A stretch of 64,000 bases of DNA, from NCBI GenBank assembly GCA_024362935.1, contig JANCRA010000009.1, positions 30,103,166 through 30,167,165 of the forward strand. The letters run 5' to 3'. Positions 1 through 18,754 of this stretch are shown here, piece by piece (position 1 is the first letter of the stretch; each line of letters opens with the position of its first letter). The notes under the pieces were generated by a model. The model did no database searches, was not told where the DNA came from, and was given only the letters and a program-made list of their open reading frames with translations. This stretch comes from Setophaga petechia. Lineage: Eukaryota > Chordata > Aves > Passeriformes > Parulidae. The translations under genes were made by a program, and so were the position numbers.

Positions 1-717
1 AGTTTCTGCCATGCACTTTTGTCTTTTTGCTCCACCTGTGGCCGAAAGCGTCGGGATAAGTCAAACACTCTGTTTTAGCATTAGAAAGTAGGCCTTGCTT
101 TATTCACAGCGTGGCATGCATGGATATAGCTCTGCCTAGATGCAGGGCCACTTTCAAAACTTTTCACTTATTTATACATTTTTATCAAACGAAGAACTTC
201 ATGTCCACTGGTTATAAAGTATGTAATTATTTTCATTAAACAGTATTCTATGTCCTATTGGTTATTGATTTCTCATTATGCACGTTTTCAGTCTTCTTAC
301 TATCTTTTTCTCGGATAAGGCATTTCGAGCACACATGCTGGATCGTCTTTCTTAGTGTCTTCTTTAACTTCTGGTTCCTGCAACATGTCCTCGAAGGCTA
401 TAAATTCTGCATTCCAGGTGTATCAATACTTCTGTCCCCCAGGCTTTGATCACTGAAGCTCATCAGGGTTAGTTTAGCAAAACTTTAAAAGTTTCAGTGA
501 ATTTCATATCATATTCTAATGATAGCAGTCTACAGCAGTCTGTTAAAAACCAGCTGCTTGCTGGTTAAAGTGGAAAATCACTATTTATGAGTAGTACACA
601 CTGCTTATGATTTATTAAAAACAATAAATTAGAAGGCTATTGAAAACCATTATATGGTAGAAGAGTTCTTGGCTAAATTGAAGTTCAAAAATTGGTTTTA
701 TGAACATGATCAGTTAC
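1..717. other. Unannotated AT-rich DNA
   Basis: Only short open frames without recognisable similarity or good splice contexts. I see no repeat family here. Confidence 0.5.
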
Positions 718-942
718 CTGCAATGTACCATAATTACAAGGGGGAAAGTAAATGTCATCCTTTACTTCTTCATTCCTGGACTGGTTCGTCTTAAGTGGTT
801 TTCTTGGAATAGTTGTTGAAAGTATTAAATTTATTAAATCTGACTCCTTGGGGAAGGGAAAAGGAAACAGACATTTCAAACACATAGTTTTAAGTATTGC
901 ATTTTGACAAACATCTGTCATCAAAGATTCACCATCTTTCAC
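718..942 (-). CDS. Possible internal coding exon of an unidentified gene
   Basis: A 225-nt open segment (75 codons, phase 0 at both ends) is bounded by a good acceptor (GAATGTGCAG|) and donor (TTGCAG|GTAACTG). The reading begins VKDGESLMTDVCQNAILKTM and ends DDIYFPPCNYGTLQ; it is Lys-, Cys- and Ser-containing and not low-complexity. I do not recognise the family. The reading frame stays open for a short way into the intron on both sides. It could belong to a minus-strand gene running off the left edge, with the CpG island at about 2.5 kb as promoter. A chance ORF with fortuitous splice sites is the main alternative. Confidence 0.35.
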
Positions 943-2439
943 CTGCACATTCAGGATTCAACAGTTGACAAGACAATTACTTATTTCTTACTCTTGGAAT
1001 AAAAAATAATGTTAACCTCTCCCTAGGCATTCTTCTTATCCTGAAAGACTGGGAAATGTATTTGGAAATGTATTTTGAACTCTAATTAGGAGCAAAACAA
1101 ACTGTGCTTCTTGCATTTTTAAAATAGTGAAATACTTATATAATAATTTTCTTAGAAAATAGTATTTTAAAGGAATGAGTGGTCAATAAATTAGGGATAA
1201 CCTAATAGAAAAGGATCAATGTTGGTAATAATATGAGTTAGGGCTGCAATCCCTTCTCTTGCAGAAAGACACCACATTTCATTGCAGTTGCATTGTATCT
1301 TCTGGCTCCTGGCACACAAATTCGCAGTTGTTCTTTCTTTACTGAGCAATCTGCTCTGGAAAAGGTCTTGTCCCAGTGGCTCTGAAATTATTTTACAGTG
1401 AGATGAGATCTACTCACAACAGCAGAAAATGTACAGCTTCTCTCTTCTCTGACTGTTGTCTTTGTCATGATGCTTCTTGAGCTTGAAATTCTAACAAAAT
1501 CCATTAGAAGTGTGTTTTTGAGAAAGCTTGAGACTGTTTAAAATCCATATTCTGCTTACAACAGGCAGTCTTCATCTTGCCTCTGGTGTGATTCTACTGC
1601 TTCAGTGCTGTTTCCTAAAATTTCCTAGAACTTCTGAGGACTGTGGTTTCTGATGAAGGAAAACCTATAGTCTTGGAGTCCCACAGTACTAGTGATTGAA
1701 TGCTGCTGCTTAAGGAAAGAAAAACAGCACCTGTTGAATTTAGACCACGTCAGGGTTGCGTTTTTAGGTATATGACTTTTTGCAGATTCTTCCAGTTCAA
1801 CAGCTAATCAAATAATTTTTTCTTTTGTAGACTGCCCACTTATTTTTTAAGGCCCAGCATGTCACTGGTAAATGATGCCTTTTCAATTTAAAAGTCTTCA
1901 TTCTAAAAAGCCCCCTTACTGTGGGGCTTTCTGCTTTTTTCTTCATGTATGTCTGTAATTTTCTGCCCTTTTGTCAATCAGATGTCTCCTGTCTTTTTCC
2001 TTCCTCACTCCATATTTTCTTACACATGATCTGTGACCATCTCCTCACACGATGTATTGGTCATTGTTTTAGTCACTGCTTTGGGGTCTTTTTCTGCAGC
2101 GTGTGGTAACATCTCTGTTAAATATTGCCCAGGATTTGAGGAAGCTCTTGTATTGTCATGATACCTTAATATGCTTCTCTACGCAGCTATTACCTTATAT
2201 TTGCCTTCCCAGTATGTTTTTTATTGATGTATTTAATGATAGGTCGTGTTAACAGCAAATGAAACAAAGGAGAAGAGCTCAATTTAGCACTCATACTGAC
2301 GGTTTGTGAAGGGAAGGGCTGGGAATTTAATTATGTCCTCTTCCTCTACAACTTTTTCACTGACTCAGAGGTATTTAATTCTGAAATATTTTCTGCATTT
2401 TTCTAATCAATGCCTTGATTTCACAAGTGACTCTTCACA
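943..2439. other. Unannotated AT-rich DNA, possible intron
   Basis: Lies between the orphan exon and the CpG island. It could be the upstream intron of the putative minus-strand gene. No gene, tRNA or repeat was recognised. Confidence 0.4.
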
Positions 2440-2690
2440 GAGGGAATGGACCCATCACTCTTTCCATCGCATTCCCGTCCGCGGTGCGGCCAAGAGGGAG
2501 AGAGGGAAGGGTCGGGAATGGTTGCTGCAAAGCGTGGCGGTTCGTTGCGGTGGTGCTGCTGCTCCGCTGGGAGGTGCGCGTCCGTGTGCGGGGTGCAGCC
2601 TCGCCGAGCTGCTCCGTGCCGCCCGTAATTGCCCCCCGCGCACCGGAGGAGGGGGCGGGCAGAGAAAAACGAAAGGTGTTAAAGTCTCAA
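2440..2690. promoter_or_regulatory. Small CpG island upstream of the tRNA pair
   Basis: A CpG-dense block stands out in AT-rich flanks. Open frames through it in several phases look like stop-poor GC-rich DNA rather than protein. It could be the promoter of the possible minus-strand gene with an exon at 718-942, or open chromatin belonging to the tRNA genes. The sequence does not decide between these. Confidence 0.5.
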
Positions 2691-2874
2691 ATTTTTAGGA
2701 ATGCTCGTCATCCCAGTCGGTGCCCTTGCTGCTCTACCATGGCTCCATGAAACAACTCGCCGAGGCGGTGTCTAGGAAGAGCGATCGCTGTAGAACGGTG
2801 TTTGGCAGTGGCTGCACCCACGGCACGTCTGTGGAGTGCCTCGCCTTTTATTCCTCAAAGGATTTGCATTAAGC

Positions 2875-2948
2875 GGCCGGTTAGCTCAGTTGGTTAGAGC
2901 GTGGTGCTAATAACGCCAAGGTCGCGGGTTCGATCCCCGTACGGGCCA
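2875..2948 (+). tRNA. tRNA-Ile (anticodon AAT)
   Basis: A 74-nt sequence fitting a full eukaryotic cloverleaf and, from memory, the common vertebrate tRNA-Ile-AAT sequence. The D-loop/A-box TAGCTCAGTTGG and T-loop/B-box GGTTCGATCCC are intact. The anticodon stem TGGTG/CGCCA encloses loop CTAATAA, so the anticodon is AAT (A34 is usually modified to inosine). There is no intron. A TTTT terminator begins about 8 nt downstream. Confidence 0.96.
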
Positions 2949-3220
2949 GCACTTATTTTCCCCTTAGACATGAGGAGATCTCTGACTAAGCAGAGGATCA
3001 CTTTGTTTTAGGGGCGGAGGGATTACACGGAAAGGAACGCGGTACCTCCCAAAAGAAAGCTGGACTTGGGCGATCATGGGGTGCGTGCCAGACGGGCCAC
3101 CGCCTCTCCCCACCCTGCCCCGCCCGTGGGGCCAAGCCGGGCATCACGCATACACCAGAAGCCCGCGGCAGGTGAGGTGCTACGGCCTGGTGGCAGGGAG
3201 ACAAGCTCGTTACATTGAGC

Positions 3221-3292
3221 TCCTCGTTAGTATAGTGGTTAGTATCCCCGCCTGTCACGCGGGAGACCGGGGTTCGATTCCCCGACGGGGAG
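3221..3292 (+). tRNA. tRNA-Asp (anticodon GTC)
   Basis: A 72-nt cloverleaf that closely matches vertebrate tRNA-Asp-GTC. The anticodon stem CCCGC/GCGGG holds loop CTGTCAC, giving anticodon GTC. The B-box GGTTCGATTCC is intact, the acceptor arms TCCTCGT and ACGGGGA pair, and a TTTT terminator lies about 10 nt downstream. It sits 272 nt after the tRNA-Ile gene on the same strand; each would be its own RNA polymerase III unit. Confidence 0.96.
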
Positions 3293-3709
3293 AGGAAGTA
3301 TCTTTTCCTTCGATCGGGGTGGGGGGGAAGAAAACCTGTCCCCCACTTGCTTTTCCCCTTCCAGCTCCTCAGCGAAGTTCGAGCTGGGTAAGAAGACCAT
3401 CAGTCCAAAGCTAGGAGAAGCATGGACGTCCTGATCCACCGTCAACTTCCCTGGCCATGGAACTGGTTAGAGCAGCATTGTTCTGCTGTGTGATCTGCAG
3501 CGCAGATGCTCAGTGCTGATTTTCTCAAACGGACAGCCATCCTTCCGTTCTCATGAGGTAACACTGAGACCTCAACCCACATCAGCCCAGTTACGCTGCT
3601 GCAGCACATCTTAAACCATTTTCCCCCTCTACAATCAACAAGATATCATCAAAAAACATGTGATGAAGTACTACCTTTTCCACAGCTTCCTGAAAGCGCA
3701 GTTTAATAT

Positions 3710-4124
3710 AATACCAAATATTCCCTTTATTCTTTTAAAAAGTGTTTTTAAGCATACCAACATTTTATAAAGGCAAGCAGTGCTATTTAGGCACAGATAA
3801 TCCTTTCATTTCCCTGAAGACACCACAGTAGTTTGCCATTTTGCAGTCATCTAAAGCATGCAGAGTAGCCCTGTGAGGTGTTCACCAGTTCTTCACAAGG
3901 CAACAGCAACAAGGGATGACAACGTTAGCCCATCAATCTAAAAGAATGAGTTCACACACTTGCAAGTTTTAACAAGTCTACAGCATAATTAAGGCACGAG
4001 GTTAAGAGTATAAACAGACACACTGAAACACCATGCAACAGCAGTTTGAATGGGATGGTTTGCAGGCATTCCTGTTCTCTCAGAATGGCTCAGTGGAAGC
4101 AATCAATCCTGTTCATGATCCGTG
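3710..4124 (-). other. CPOX: CPOX 3' untranslated region with candidate poly(A) signal
   Basis: Non-coding sequence after the CPOX stop codon. An AATAAA hexamer on the minus strand (plus-strand 3726-3731) lies about 400 nt past the stop and is the most likely polyadenylation signal. The end at about 3710 is inferred from the usual spacing after the hexamer and is approximate. Confidence 0.6.
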
Positions 4125-12089
<7,965 letters not shown>

Positions 12090-12208
12090 GACCGGCACCG
12101 GCGCCGCAGTGCCGGCAGGGCGGGGCGGAGCGGGGTCGGGGCGGGGCGGAGCGGGGTCGGGGCGGGGGCCGGGTCGGGTATGAATTTGTGTCTGCCCACG
12201 GAAACGAT

Positions 12209-12788
12209 TAGGTAGAGTCCCTCTGAGATCATCTAGTTCGGTCTGTCGTCTATCGCCCCGTTGTCAGCTAAACCGCAGGGCATTAACTGGCGCGTCCAAT
12301 CTTTCTTTAAACACTTCCAGGGATAGTGACTCCATCTCCTCCCTGGCGTTCCAATCCAATGTCTAATCACCCTTTCTGTGAAGAAATTCTTCCTAATATT
12401 AACCTAAACCTCCCTTGGCAGAGCTTAACGCTATGTCCTCTCGTCCTGTCGCTGGTTGCCTGGAAGAGTGACTGCCACCTGGCTACACCCTCTTATTAGG
12501 TAGCTGTAGAGAGTGATAAGATTACCCTTGAGCCTCCTTTTCTTCAGGCTGAACTACCCCAGCTCCCTCAGCTGCTCCTCATAAGACTTGTCCTCCAGAC
12601 CCTTCACCAGCTTCATTGTTCTTCCTTGGACCTGCTCCAGCACCTCAATGGCCTTCCTGAACAGAGGAGCCCTGAACTGGACACAGTGTTTGAGATGTGG
12701 CCTCACCGGTGCTGAGCACAGAATCACTTCCCTAGTCCTGCTGGTCATGCTATTTCTGAAACAGGCCAGAATGCCATCGGCACACAGC
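12209..12788 (-). mobile_element. CR1 LINE, 5'-truncated 3' end
   Basis: Read on the minus strand, 12748-12554 encodes a typical avian CR1 ORF2 tail ([13 protein letters not shown]...[17 protein letters not shown]...EEQLRELG). It is followed by the usual 3' region, which on the plus strand shows GAGATCATCTAGTTC at the 3' end and GTGAAGAAATTCTTCCTAATAT in the body. It is a dead, 5'-truncated copy of about 580 bp. Its 3' end lies only about 120 bp upstream of the CPOX start codon. Confidence 0.92.
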
Positions 12789-13640
12789 TAGCTCATACAT
12801 GTGTGCAAGAAAGCCCATCCACACTGACTGCTGTGAAAGAGTGCAAGCATCCCATAACCCTCCCATCTGGATCTGGGCTGCCCATTGTGTGAGGGTGCCG
12901 TGACAGGGAGAGGCATCAATGGATGCAGCACTCAGGTGCCGTACCTTGCCTGGTGCAGCTTTGGGAGAGAGGGCTGTGCTGTCCTTGTGTCTGTAAAACA
13001 TCTCTGCATACTGCTTACAAATAACCTGATATTGTTGATGCGACTACGTGGGACTGCAGAGTAATTTTGTGAGTAATGGCTTGTGCATGGCCAGCTGGGC
13101 ATTGCTGGAACAGGGGTAAAGTTGTATTTTTCTGAGCTGTCTCATGAACCATGTGGAATTGCTCTTCTGTGTATGGCATTTCTGATTTTCTACTCATAGT
13201 AATGAATTTTTAGATCTGAATAGTTTGTTGGGACCACCAGTTTAGTGCAATAGGATTCTTTCCCATGGATCTTAGAGGGCACATGCTTATACATCCTTTG
13301 TTCTTTCTAAAGTTGAAGCACATGTTGTTTCCTAATACAGTGGAGGAACTAGACACACGTGTAGTGAAAGGGTTTTGATCTCACTGTAATTACAGGGACA
13401 TGGTGGGATAGCTTGCATGACTGCAGTGTTATCATGAAGGGCTACGCCCTGTTTAGGAGAGACAGACCAGAAAGGTGCGGTGGTGGAATTTCCTCTCTGT
13501 GAGAGAGCACTTGGAATGTATGGAGCTCTGTCTTTGGGTGGACAACAAGCAAGTCAGGATCTCATCTGTAAGGAAAAAAGGGCAGACTAATAGAGTTAAC
13601 ACTGTTGTCGATGTTTACTACAGGCTACCTCATGCAGGAG
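12789..13640. other. Unannotated spacer between two CR1 copies
   Basis: No gene or repeat recognised; a few short open frames only. Confidence 0.5.
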
Positions 13641-13644
13641 AAAG

Positions 13645-14113
13645 TGCATGAGGTCTTCTACAGACAGCTTGAAGCAGCCTCACAGTCACAGGCCCTGCTG
13701 GAGAAACAACAGGTGACAAAAGTGATTAAGGGTCTGGAGTATCTCTCTAATGAGGAAAGGCTGAGGGAGCTGGGTCTGTTCAGCCTTGAGAAGAGATGAC
13801 TGAGAGGGGACCTGATCAGTGTCTATGAATAACTGAAGGGAGGGTGTCAAGCTCTGCTCGGTGGTGCCAAGCAATGGAACAAGAAGGCATTGAGTAGAAA
13901 CTGATGCACAAGAAGTTTTACCTGAACAGTAGAAACAACTTCTTTAATGTGACCAAGCATGGAAACAGGATGCCCAGAGAGTTTCTCTCCCTGGAGAACT
14001 GTCTGGACACAATCCTATGCCATGTGCTCTGGGATCGCCCTGCTTGAGCAGGGAGGTTGGACCAGATGATCCACTGTGGTCCTTTCCAACCTACCCAGCC
14101 TGTGATTCTGTGA
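13645..14113 (+). mobile_element. CR1 LINE, 5'-truncated 3' end
   Basis: Plus-strand CR1 with a broken ORF2 tail (KVIKGLEYLSNEERLRELGLFSLEKR, then stop). The characteristic 3' region follows: GACCAGATGATCCACTGTGG, TCCTTTCCAACCTACCCAGC and the terminal TGTGATTCTGTGA. It is 5'-truncated with several internal substitutions, hence an old copy. Confidence 0.92.
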
Positions 14114-14319
14114 AAATAAGAATTCAAAATAAGAAAGAGAATGTCTGTGCACCTCCAGGTGTTGAAAAGTACTGCATAGCACAAAAATGGCTTAGCCCTG
14201 CAAAGTTTGCACTTTGGTATGGGACTGTTCCTTGGAAACAGTAATCTGGTATTTCTGAACTCTTATGAGTAGAAAAGTTGTCCATTTTTTTAAAGGTTGC
14301 AGAGTTCACAAGTTAAACC

Positions 14320-14915
14320 AATTGCTGCCAAGTTCGAATTCTAACTATTTGTTGTTAATGATTTCATGTTGCAATCACCTGTTGTTAATAGTTTTCCTTT
14401 AATTACCTGTTCTTGATGGTTAGAAATCCCCCTTTGTCGAGTATCACCCTGCTGCTTCCTGGAAGATAGCACCCGGGACTGTGAGGAGGAGGTGACATCG
14501 GGGTTGGCATGCAAATGAGGAAACCCCTCACCAAATGCAGCAGAAAAAACCCCTAAAAACAACGAGCCACCACGGAATTAAATCGAAGTGATATCTGGAT
14601 GTGAAGAACAGAATCCAGTGTCCGCTAAGACCCGTTTTACCTTTCACACCAACCTAAAAAGACGTCGGCTAGAAAGGGGACCCCGAATGTCAAAGTGAAA
14701 AACCGGGAATCTCCTGGTGCTCTCGGGAGGATGGAAGCCCTAGCTCTGCCTGCAGACCAGTGGACACAGCTGCACTCATCCTCCTCCTCTGTGCCACTCC
14801 TGGGAACACCGGCAGCATGAGAGTGACCCGTATGTTTCTCCCACCCAAGCTGATTTTTAATAAAGGCATTAAAAAAGGAGAAAGAGTTCTTGCCCTATTT
14901 ATGTTATGAACTGAT
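14320..14915 (+). mobile_element. Solo LTR, ERV1-like family (plus orientation)
   Basis: The segment resembles the reverse complement of 26160-26840. Shared stretches include AACGAGCCA after a CCCC-A-rich run, an AGCTCTGCC...AGTGGACA-AGCTGCA block, ATCCTCCTCCTCTG, and AATAAAGGCATTAAAA followed by CTTGCCCT or CTGCCCT. The AATAAA at 14861-14866 near the right end fits an LTR R/U5 boundary in plus orientation. No adjacent retroviral coding was seen. The ends are approximate and no target duplication could be fixed. ERV1 placement is a guess. Confidence 0.65.
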
Positions 14916-15605
14916 TTGCACCTGTACCACCAAAGCATAGATCAGTTTCAAGTATGGCTCTGAGGAAAGAGTGGAGATTAATCCCTATTAAGGATTTGGG
15001 GTTCATTATCTGCCTCTTTTCACTGCAGATGATTTTTGGGGGGAGTGTCTGTCTGTATAAAGTGATAATGGTTGCTCGAAGGCATAGTCCATGTTCTTAT
15101 TTCTGTTCTGGTTCTGCTCTTTGGCAGCAGAGGACGCTGTGAAACTTCTGAAGCTCTGCAATGAGGAACAGATCTCAGCTTGTCTCTCTGAGCTCGTCTC
15201 TCTTCTGCCATCAGCTGGAGAACATGATCCCTGATGAGCAAGGAAACCCAACCCAGTGGAGGTAGAAGTGAATGCGCTAAGAGAGGTCTGTGGCTTGTAA
15301 ATAGCTTGGAAGTGCATAATGCATACTATTTAGCATCAAAACGTTTAGATGTATTCAGTAGATACAATTCAAGAAGAAACTGAGCTATCACTGCCAGCCC
15401 TGGATAAAGAACTGTGGAAAGAGCAGCCAAAACCCCTAAGATGGTACTGCCCTTCCAAGCTCTTCACTGTAGTAAGCTCTGCTCTTTCAGTAGGTTTTTT
15501 TTTAGACATTATTAAAAATAAGTAAGTGTCAGGGCCAAGACATGTAAAACACATTCCTGCTGATATTGGTGGGGTTTTTTCTGTACTAGGTTAAATGCAA
15601 TCTTT
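14916..15605. other. Unannotated spacer
   Basis: No gene or repeat family recognised between the LTR and the next CR1 fragment. Confidence 0.5.
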
Positions 15606-15617
15606 AATTGATAACGT

Positions 15618-15860
15618 CTGGTAACTCAGCTGGATGGGACCTCTGGAGGTCTCTAGTCCAGCCCCAGGGGTTCACCATTCCCAGTCTGGATGAGGTTGTG
15701 CAAGGCCTCCTTGTCCAGCTGCAGTTAGAAAAAGCTCTTTCCTCGTTTTTCCTGGGCTCCTGCCTCAGCACTCCACCACCCCCACCAGGAAGAATCTGGT
15801 GAGAATTTCCTTTGCTGCAACCACAGTGCCAGGTCAATGTCTTGGTCTTGCTGGTGAAGT
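15618..15860 (-). mobile_element. CR1-related LINE fragment
   Basis: The left end reads GGATGGGACCTCTGGAGGTC then TCTAGTCCAGCCCC, the reverse complement of a CR1 3' end. Further right, TTTCCTTTGCTGCAACC resembles the body of older CR1 subfamilies. It is a diverged, deleted copy. Confidence 0.65.
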
Positions 15861-16541
15861 TTAGAAGCATGACTACTTTACACACTGGGATTGCTCAGGC
15901 TGGATGCAGAAGCCTAGTCAGGCTTTCACTCTCTGTTGGTAGTGAGGAGTGATAGAGTGTAAAACACTCACACTGTTTCTGTGCTAAATACTGTCATGTT
16001 AGCACCTTGTGAGGACCTCGTCTCTGGCAGCACATTAAGGCTGAAATGTCAGCCAAGTACTGATGTGTGTGAGATGCTCAGCAGTGATACAAGGTAAAAA
16101 AATGACAGCTCACATTTTGATCTGCTTTTGCAGTGCATAGTGATAGTGTGTAGAGTAGGCCATTCTGTGGAAGTACTAATAGAAGAGGAAAAAGGCACTT
16201 GGGAGTTTAGCTTAGGGCCAAGACTTAAACCTGGAATTGGTCTTGCATTTACCTGAACAAAAATCAAATCTGAGGAAATGTACCTTTTGCTTTTTTAGAG
16301 AGCTACATGAAATCCCAAGGTTTTGGCCTCCCTTAAAATCTCCATGTCAGTTTTATAAGTTTGACTGAAAATATGCACGGTGAAATGACTTTGAATATTT
16401 TGTTTCTTAGCGTGTTGTCCATTTTCATACCTGTATGTGTTTTGTTGTGAGAGTCTTGCAATAGGTTTTGTTTTCAGTGACAGCAAAGCCATTTAGATTT
16501 GCTTTGTAGTCAAAACCTCTACTGGTGCAAGTGAATGCGAT
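15861..16541. other. Unannotated spacer
   Basis: Nothing recognised. The last five bases (GCGAT) form the left target duplication of the following LTR. Confidence 0.5.
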
Positions 16542-18749
16542 TGTCATGGTTTGACACTGGCACAATGCCAGTGCCGCCATGAGAACATCATCTCCCTGGT
16601 GTCTGCTGTGAGATGGTACCCAGAATAAACAAAGCAGGCTCTTACTTAGGGGAAACAAAAAAAACTTTATTAACTAAACTACAAAGACTAAACCACAAAG
16701 AAAGAAAATAAACACAATGAAAATGAAAACTGCACAGAAACACTCCCTCTCCTCCTACTCCCACCAAATTCCAATACATTTACATTTCCTAAAATCACCA
16801 ACTCTCGGGCTGGTACCACCCTTTGGATAATCAAATCTTCAGTGTATCAAGAGTAGACAGAGTCCTTCCTTGTGCTATGGACTTCCTGTCACACGCAGCA
16901 CCACCCGGAGATTCTTTGCCATTGTGACATCTTCTTTCCATGCCTGGTGCTCTCACCACAGCATGGGCAGGGCTGCTTGAGGGTGGTCTTTTTAAGGATG
17001 CCTCTCTTGTGGGACCTCTGTCCCCCCCATTTCTTTTACACCCCCTGGGGCCGAGGGGTCTCAACACTGAACTTTCTTGGCTCTGAGTCCTTGCTTCCCC
17101 CTGAATGCAGTCTCTGTATCACAAGGAAACAGTCCATGGCTATACCAAAAAAGAGTCCAGCAAAAAATGCCACTCCATCTTCTCCATTCCTCCATCTCTT
17201 TCTCTCTCTTGCCAGGCCTCCTCACTGGCCCATTTCCTTCTTCATCCTCTACTCTTATCTCTCTCCTAGGAAGGGTTAATGTTCTGTAACGTTTTCATTG
17301 TCTACAAAGGGTTTACAGCTCTCACAAGCGGCTGGGCTCCTCGCTGCGCCTTACCCCCCCCCTCCCTTCCGCTGCCATGGTATCACATTCCAAGATAACA
17401 GTCCCAGGCACGGCGCTCTCTCTCTCTCTGGGAGGGGGAGGGGTTTGTCCAATGGCTCCTGGGGTCTCTCGCTCTCCCCCGGCTGCTGCGCCACTGCATC
17501 TGCGGTGCGGCCCCGGCGAGGACGAGCTCCGCCCCAGCAGCTCGCTCTGAGAGCGGGGAGCTCACAGACAGCCGCCCATGCGGGGAGAGAGGCCGGGGGC
17601 GAGGCCAACGCCTCGCCTCCCTCTCTCGGCCTCTCTCCGTCTTTCTCTCTCTCTGGGGGGGGGGCTGTCTGATAGCTCCTGAGGTCTCTCTCTTCCACCC
17701 TTGGGAGGGGCCAGGCCTACCTCTGCCGGGCTGCGTGGCTTTTTTCCCCTCCCCCAGGCCCAGCTGCTAGCTGGGCCGGGAGGGGATATCCAACGGCTCC
17801 CGTCGGAAATCAAAGAGGGCTCCGAGGGGGAGGGGGGAGAGCCCTGCTTTTTACCCCTGTGTGAGTGTTCTCAGAGGCGTGTCCAAACATCCCCATTGGC
17901 CACACCAGGTGCCAATATTAAAATCTGAGCACCCATTGGCCTGACCACAGTGTTATGTTTGCCCAATTATCCCTTCATAAAAAAAACCCAAACAATATTT
18001 GAGATAGCAGCAATTTTAATTAAATAGTTTAGAAAATATATAAATAAGGGATAATTTGGTTCAAATAATAGTGCATAAGCAAAAGATAACTGCGGGGTAT
18101 GGAGTGCAGGGCTCTGGGACCCTTGCCACCTCACGTACAAGATTGCTAAGTAAAAATTACCCCCTTATATGCCATGTGCCAATGCCATCTCCTCCTATTT
18201 TCGGTTCATCATATTTCTATCTCCGCCCTCATTATCACCTTTACCGCGCATGCGCCACCACTCAGTTTGGTGGTCGCACAAGTCTTTTGGGGGTCGTCTG
18301 ATGAAGATTTCATAGTCTTCCTCTGTGTCCTTTAATTCACCTTTGGGTTACACATGCGCACCAAGCCAGTACAATATAAGCCAAAACTAATATATCACTA
18401 TATCTACATATCAAAGCAATAAATCCCTTCTAATCAGCATTTTCTGGGACCCAACCAGGTTTTGCTTCCTTTCTACTCATTTTTAGCAACTATATCTTCG
18501 GCTGCTTTCCTCCTGTCCTTGTGAACATCTGCTGGGGGGGGGGGGGAGGGGGGAGCCCCTCCTCTCCCTCTCTTCTTTGGCATTACCACTTTTAATTATT
18601 TTTATTATTCCAAATTAATATAATAATTAATATAATTACTGTACCAATATTGATTATTGTTTCAATTTTATCAGCACGAATCATACCTATTTATCACAAC
18701 AGCATATCCCAGAAATCCCAAAAAACATATTTCCTGTGAAACCACTACA
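16542..18749 (-). mobile_element. 1.46-kb solo LTR (minus), split by a nested LTR
   Basis: Starts TGTCATGGTTTGACACTGGC and ends CCACTACA, so the minus-strand element runs TGTAGTGG...CCATGACA. It is flanked by GCGAT (16537-16541) and GTGAT (18750-18754), a 5-bp target duplication differing at one CpG-type position, which suits ERVL-like elements. It matches the reverse complement of 33739-35194 along its length once 17951-18702 is removed. GC-rich CT/GA tracts occupy 17400-17830. No internal retroviral genes are present, so this is a solo LTR. Confidence 0.88.
17951..18696 (-). mobile_element. Nested 746-bp solo LTR, ERVK-like
   Basis: Interrupts the host LTR exactly where the intact copy reads GACCACAG|CATATCCC. 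It is flanked by CCACAG and CAACAG, a 6-bp target duplication with one mismatch, typical of ERVK-class integration. The minus-strand element runs TGATAAATAGG...CAAACATAACA. A TATA-like CATATAAG lies near 18165-18172 on the minus strand, giving that orientation. A G-run of about 16 lies at 18534-18548. No coding sequence. Confidence 0.82.
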
Positions 18750-18754
18750 GTGAT

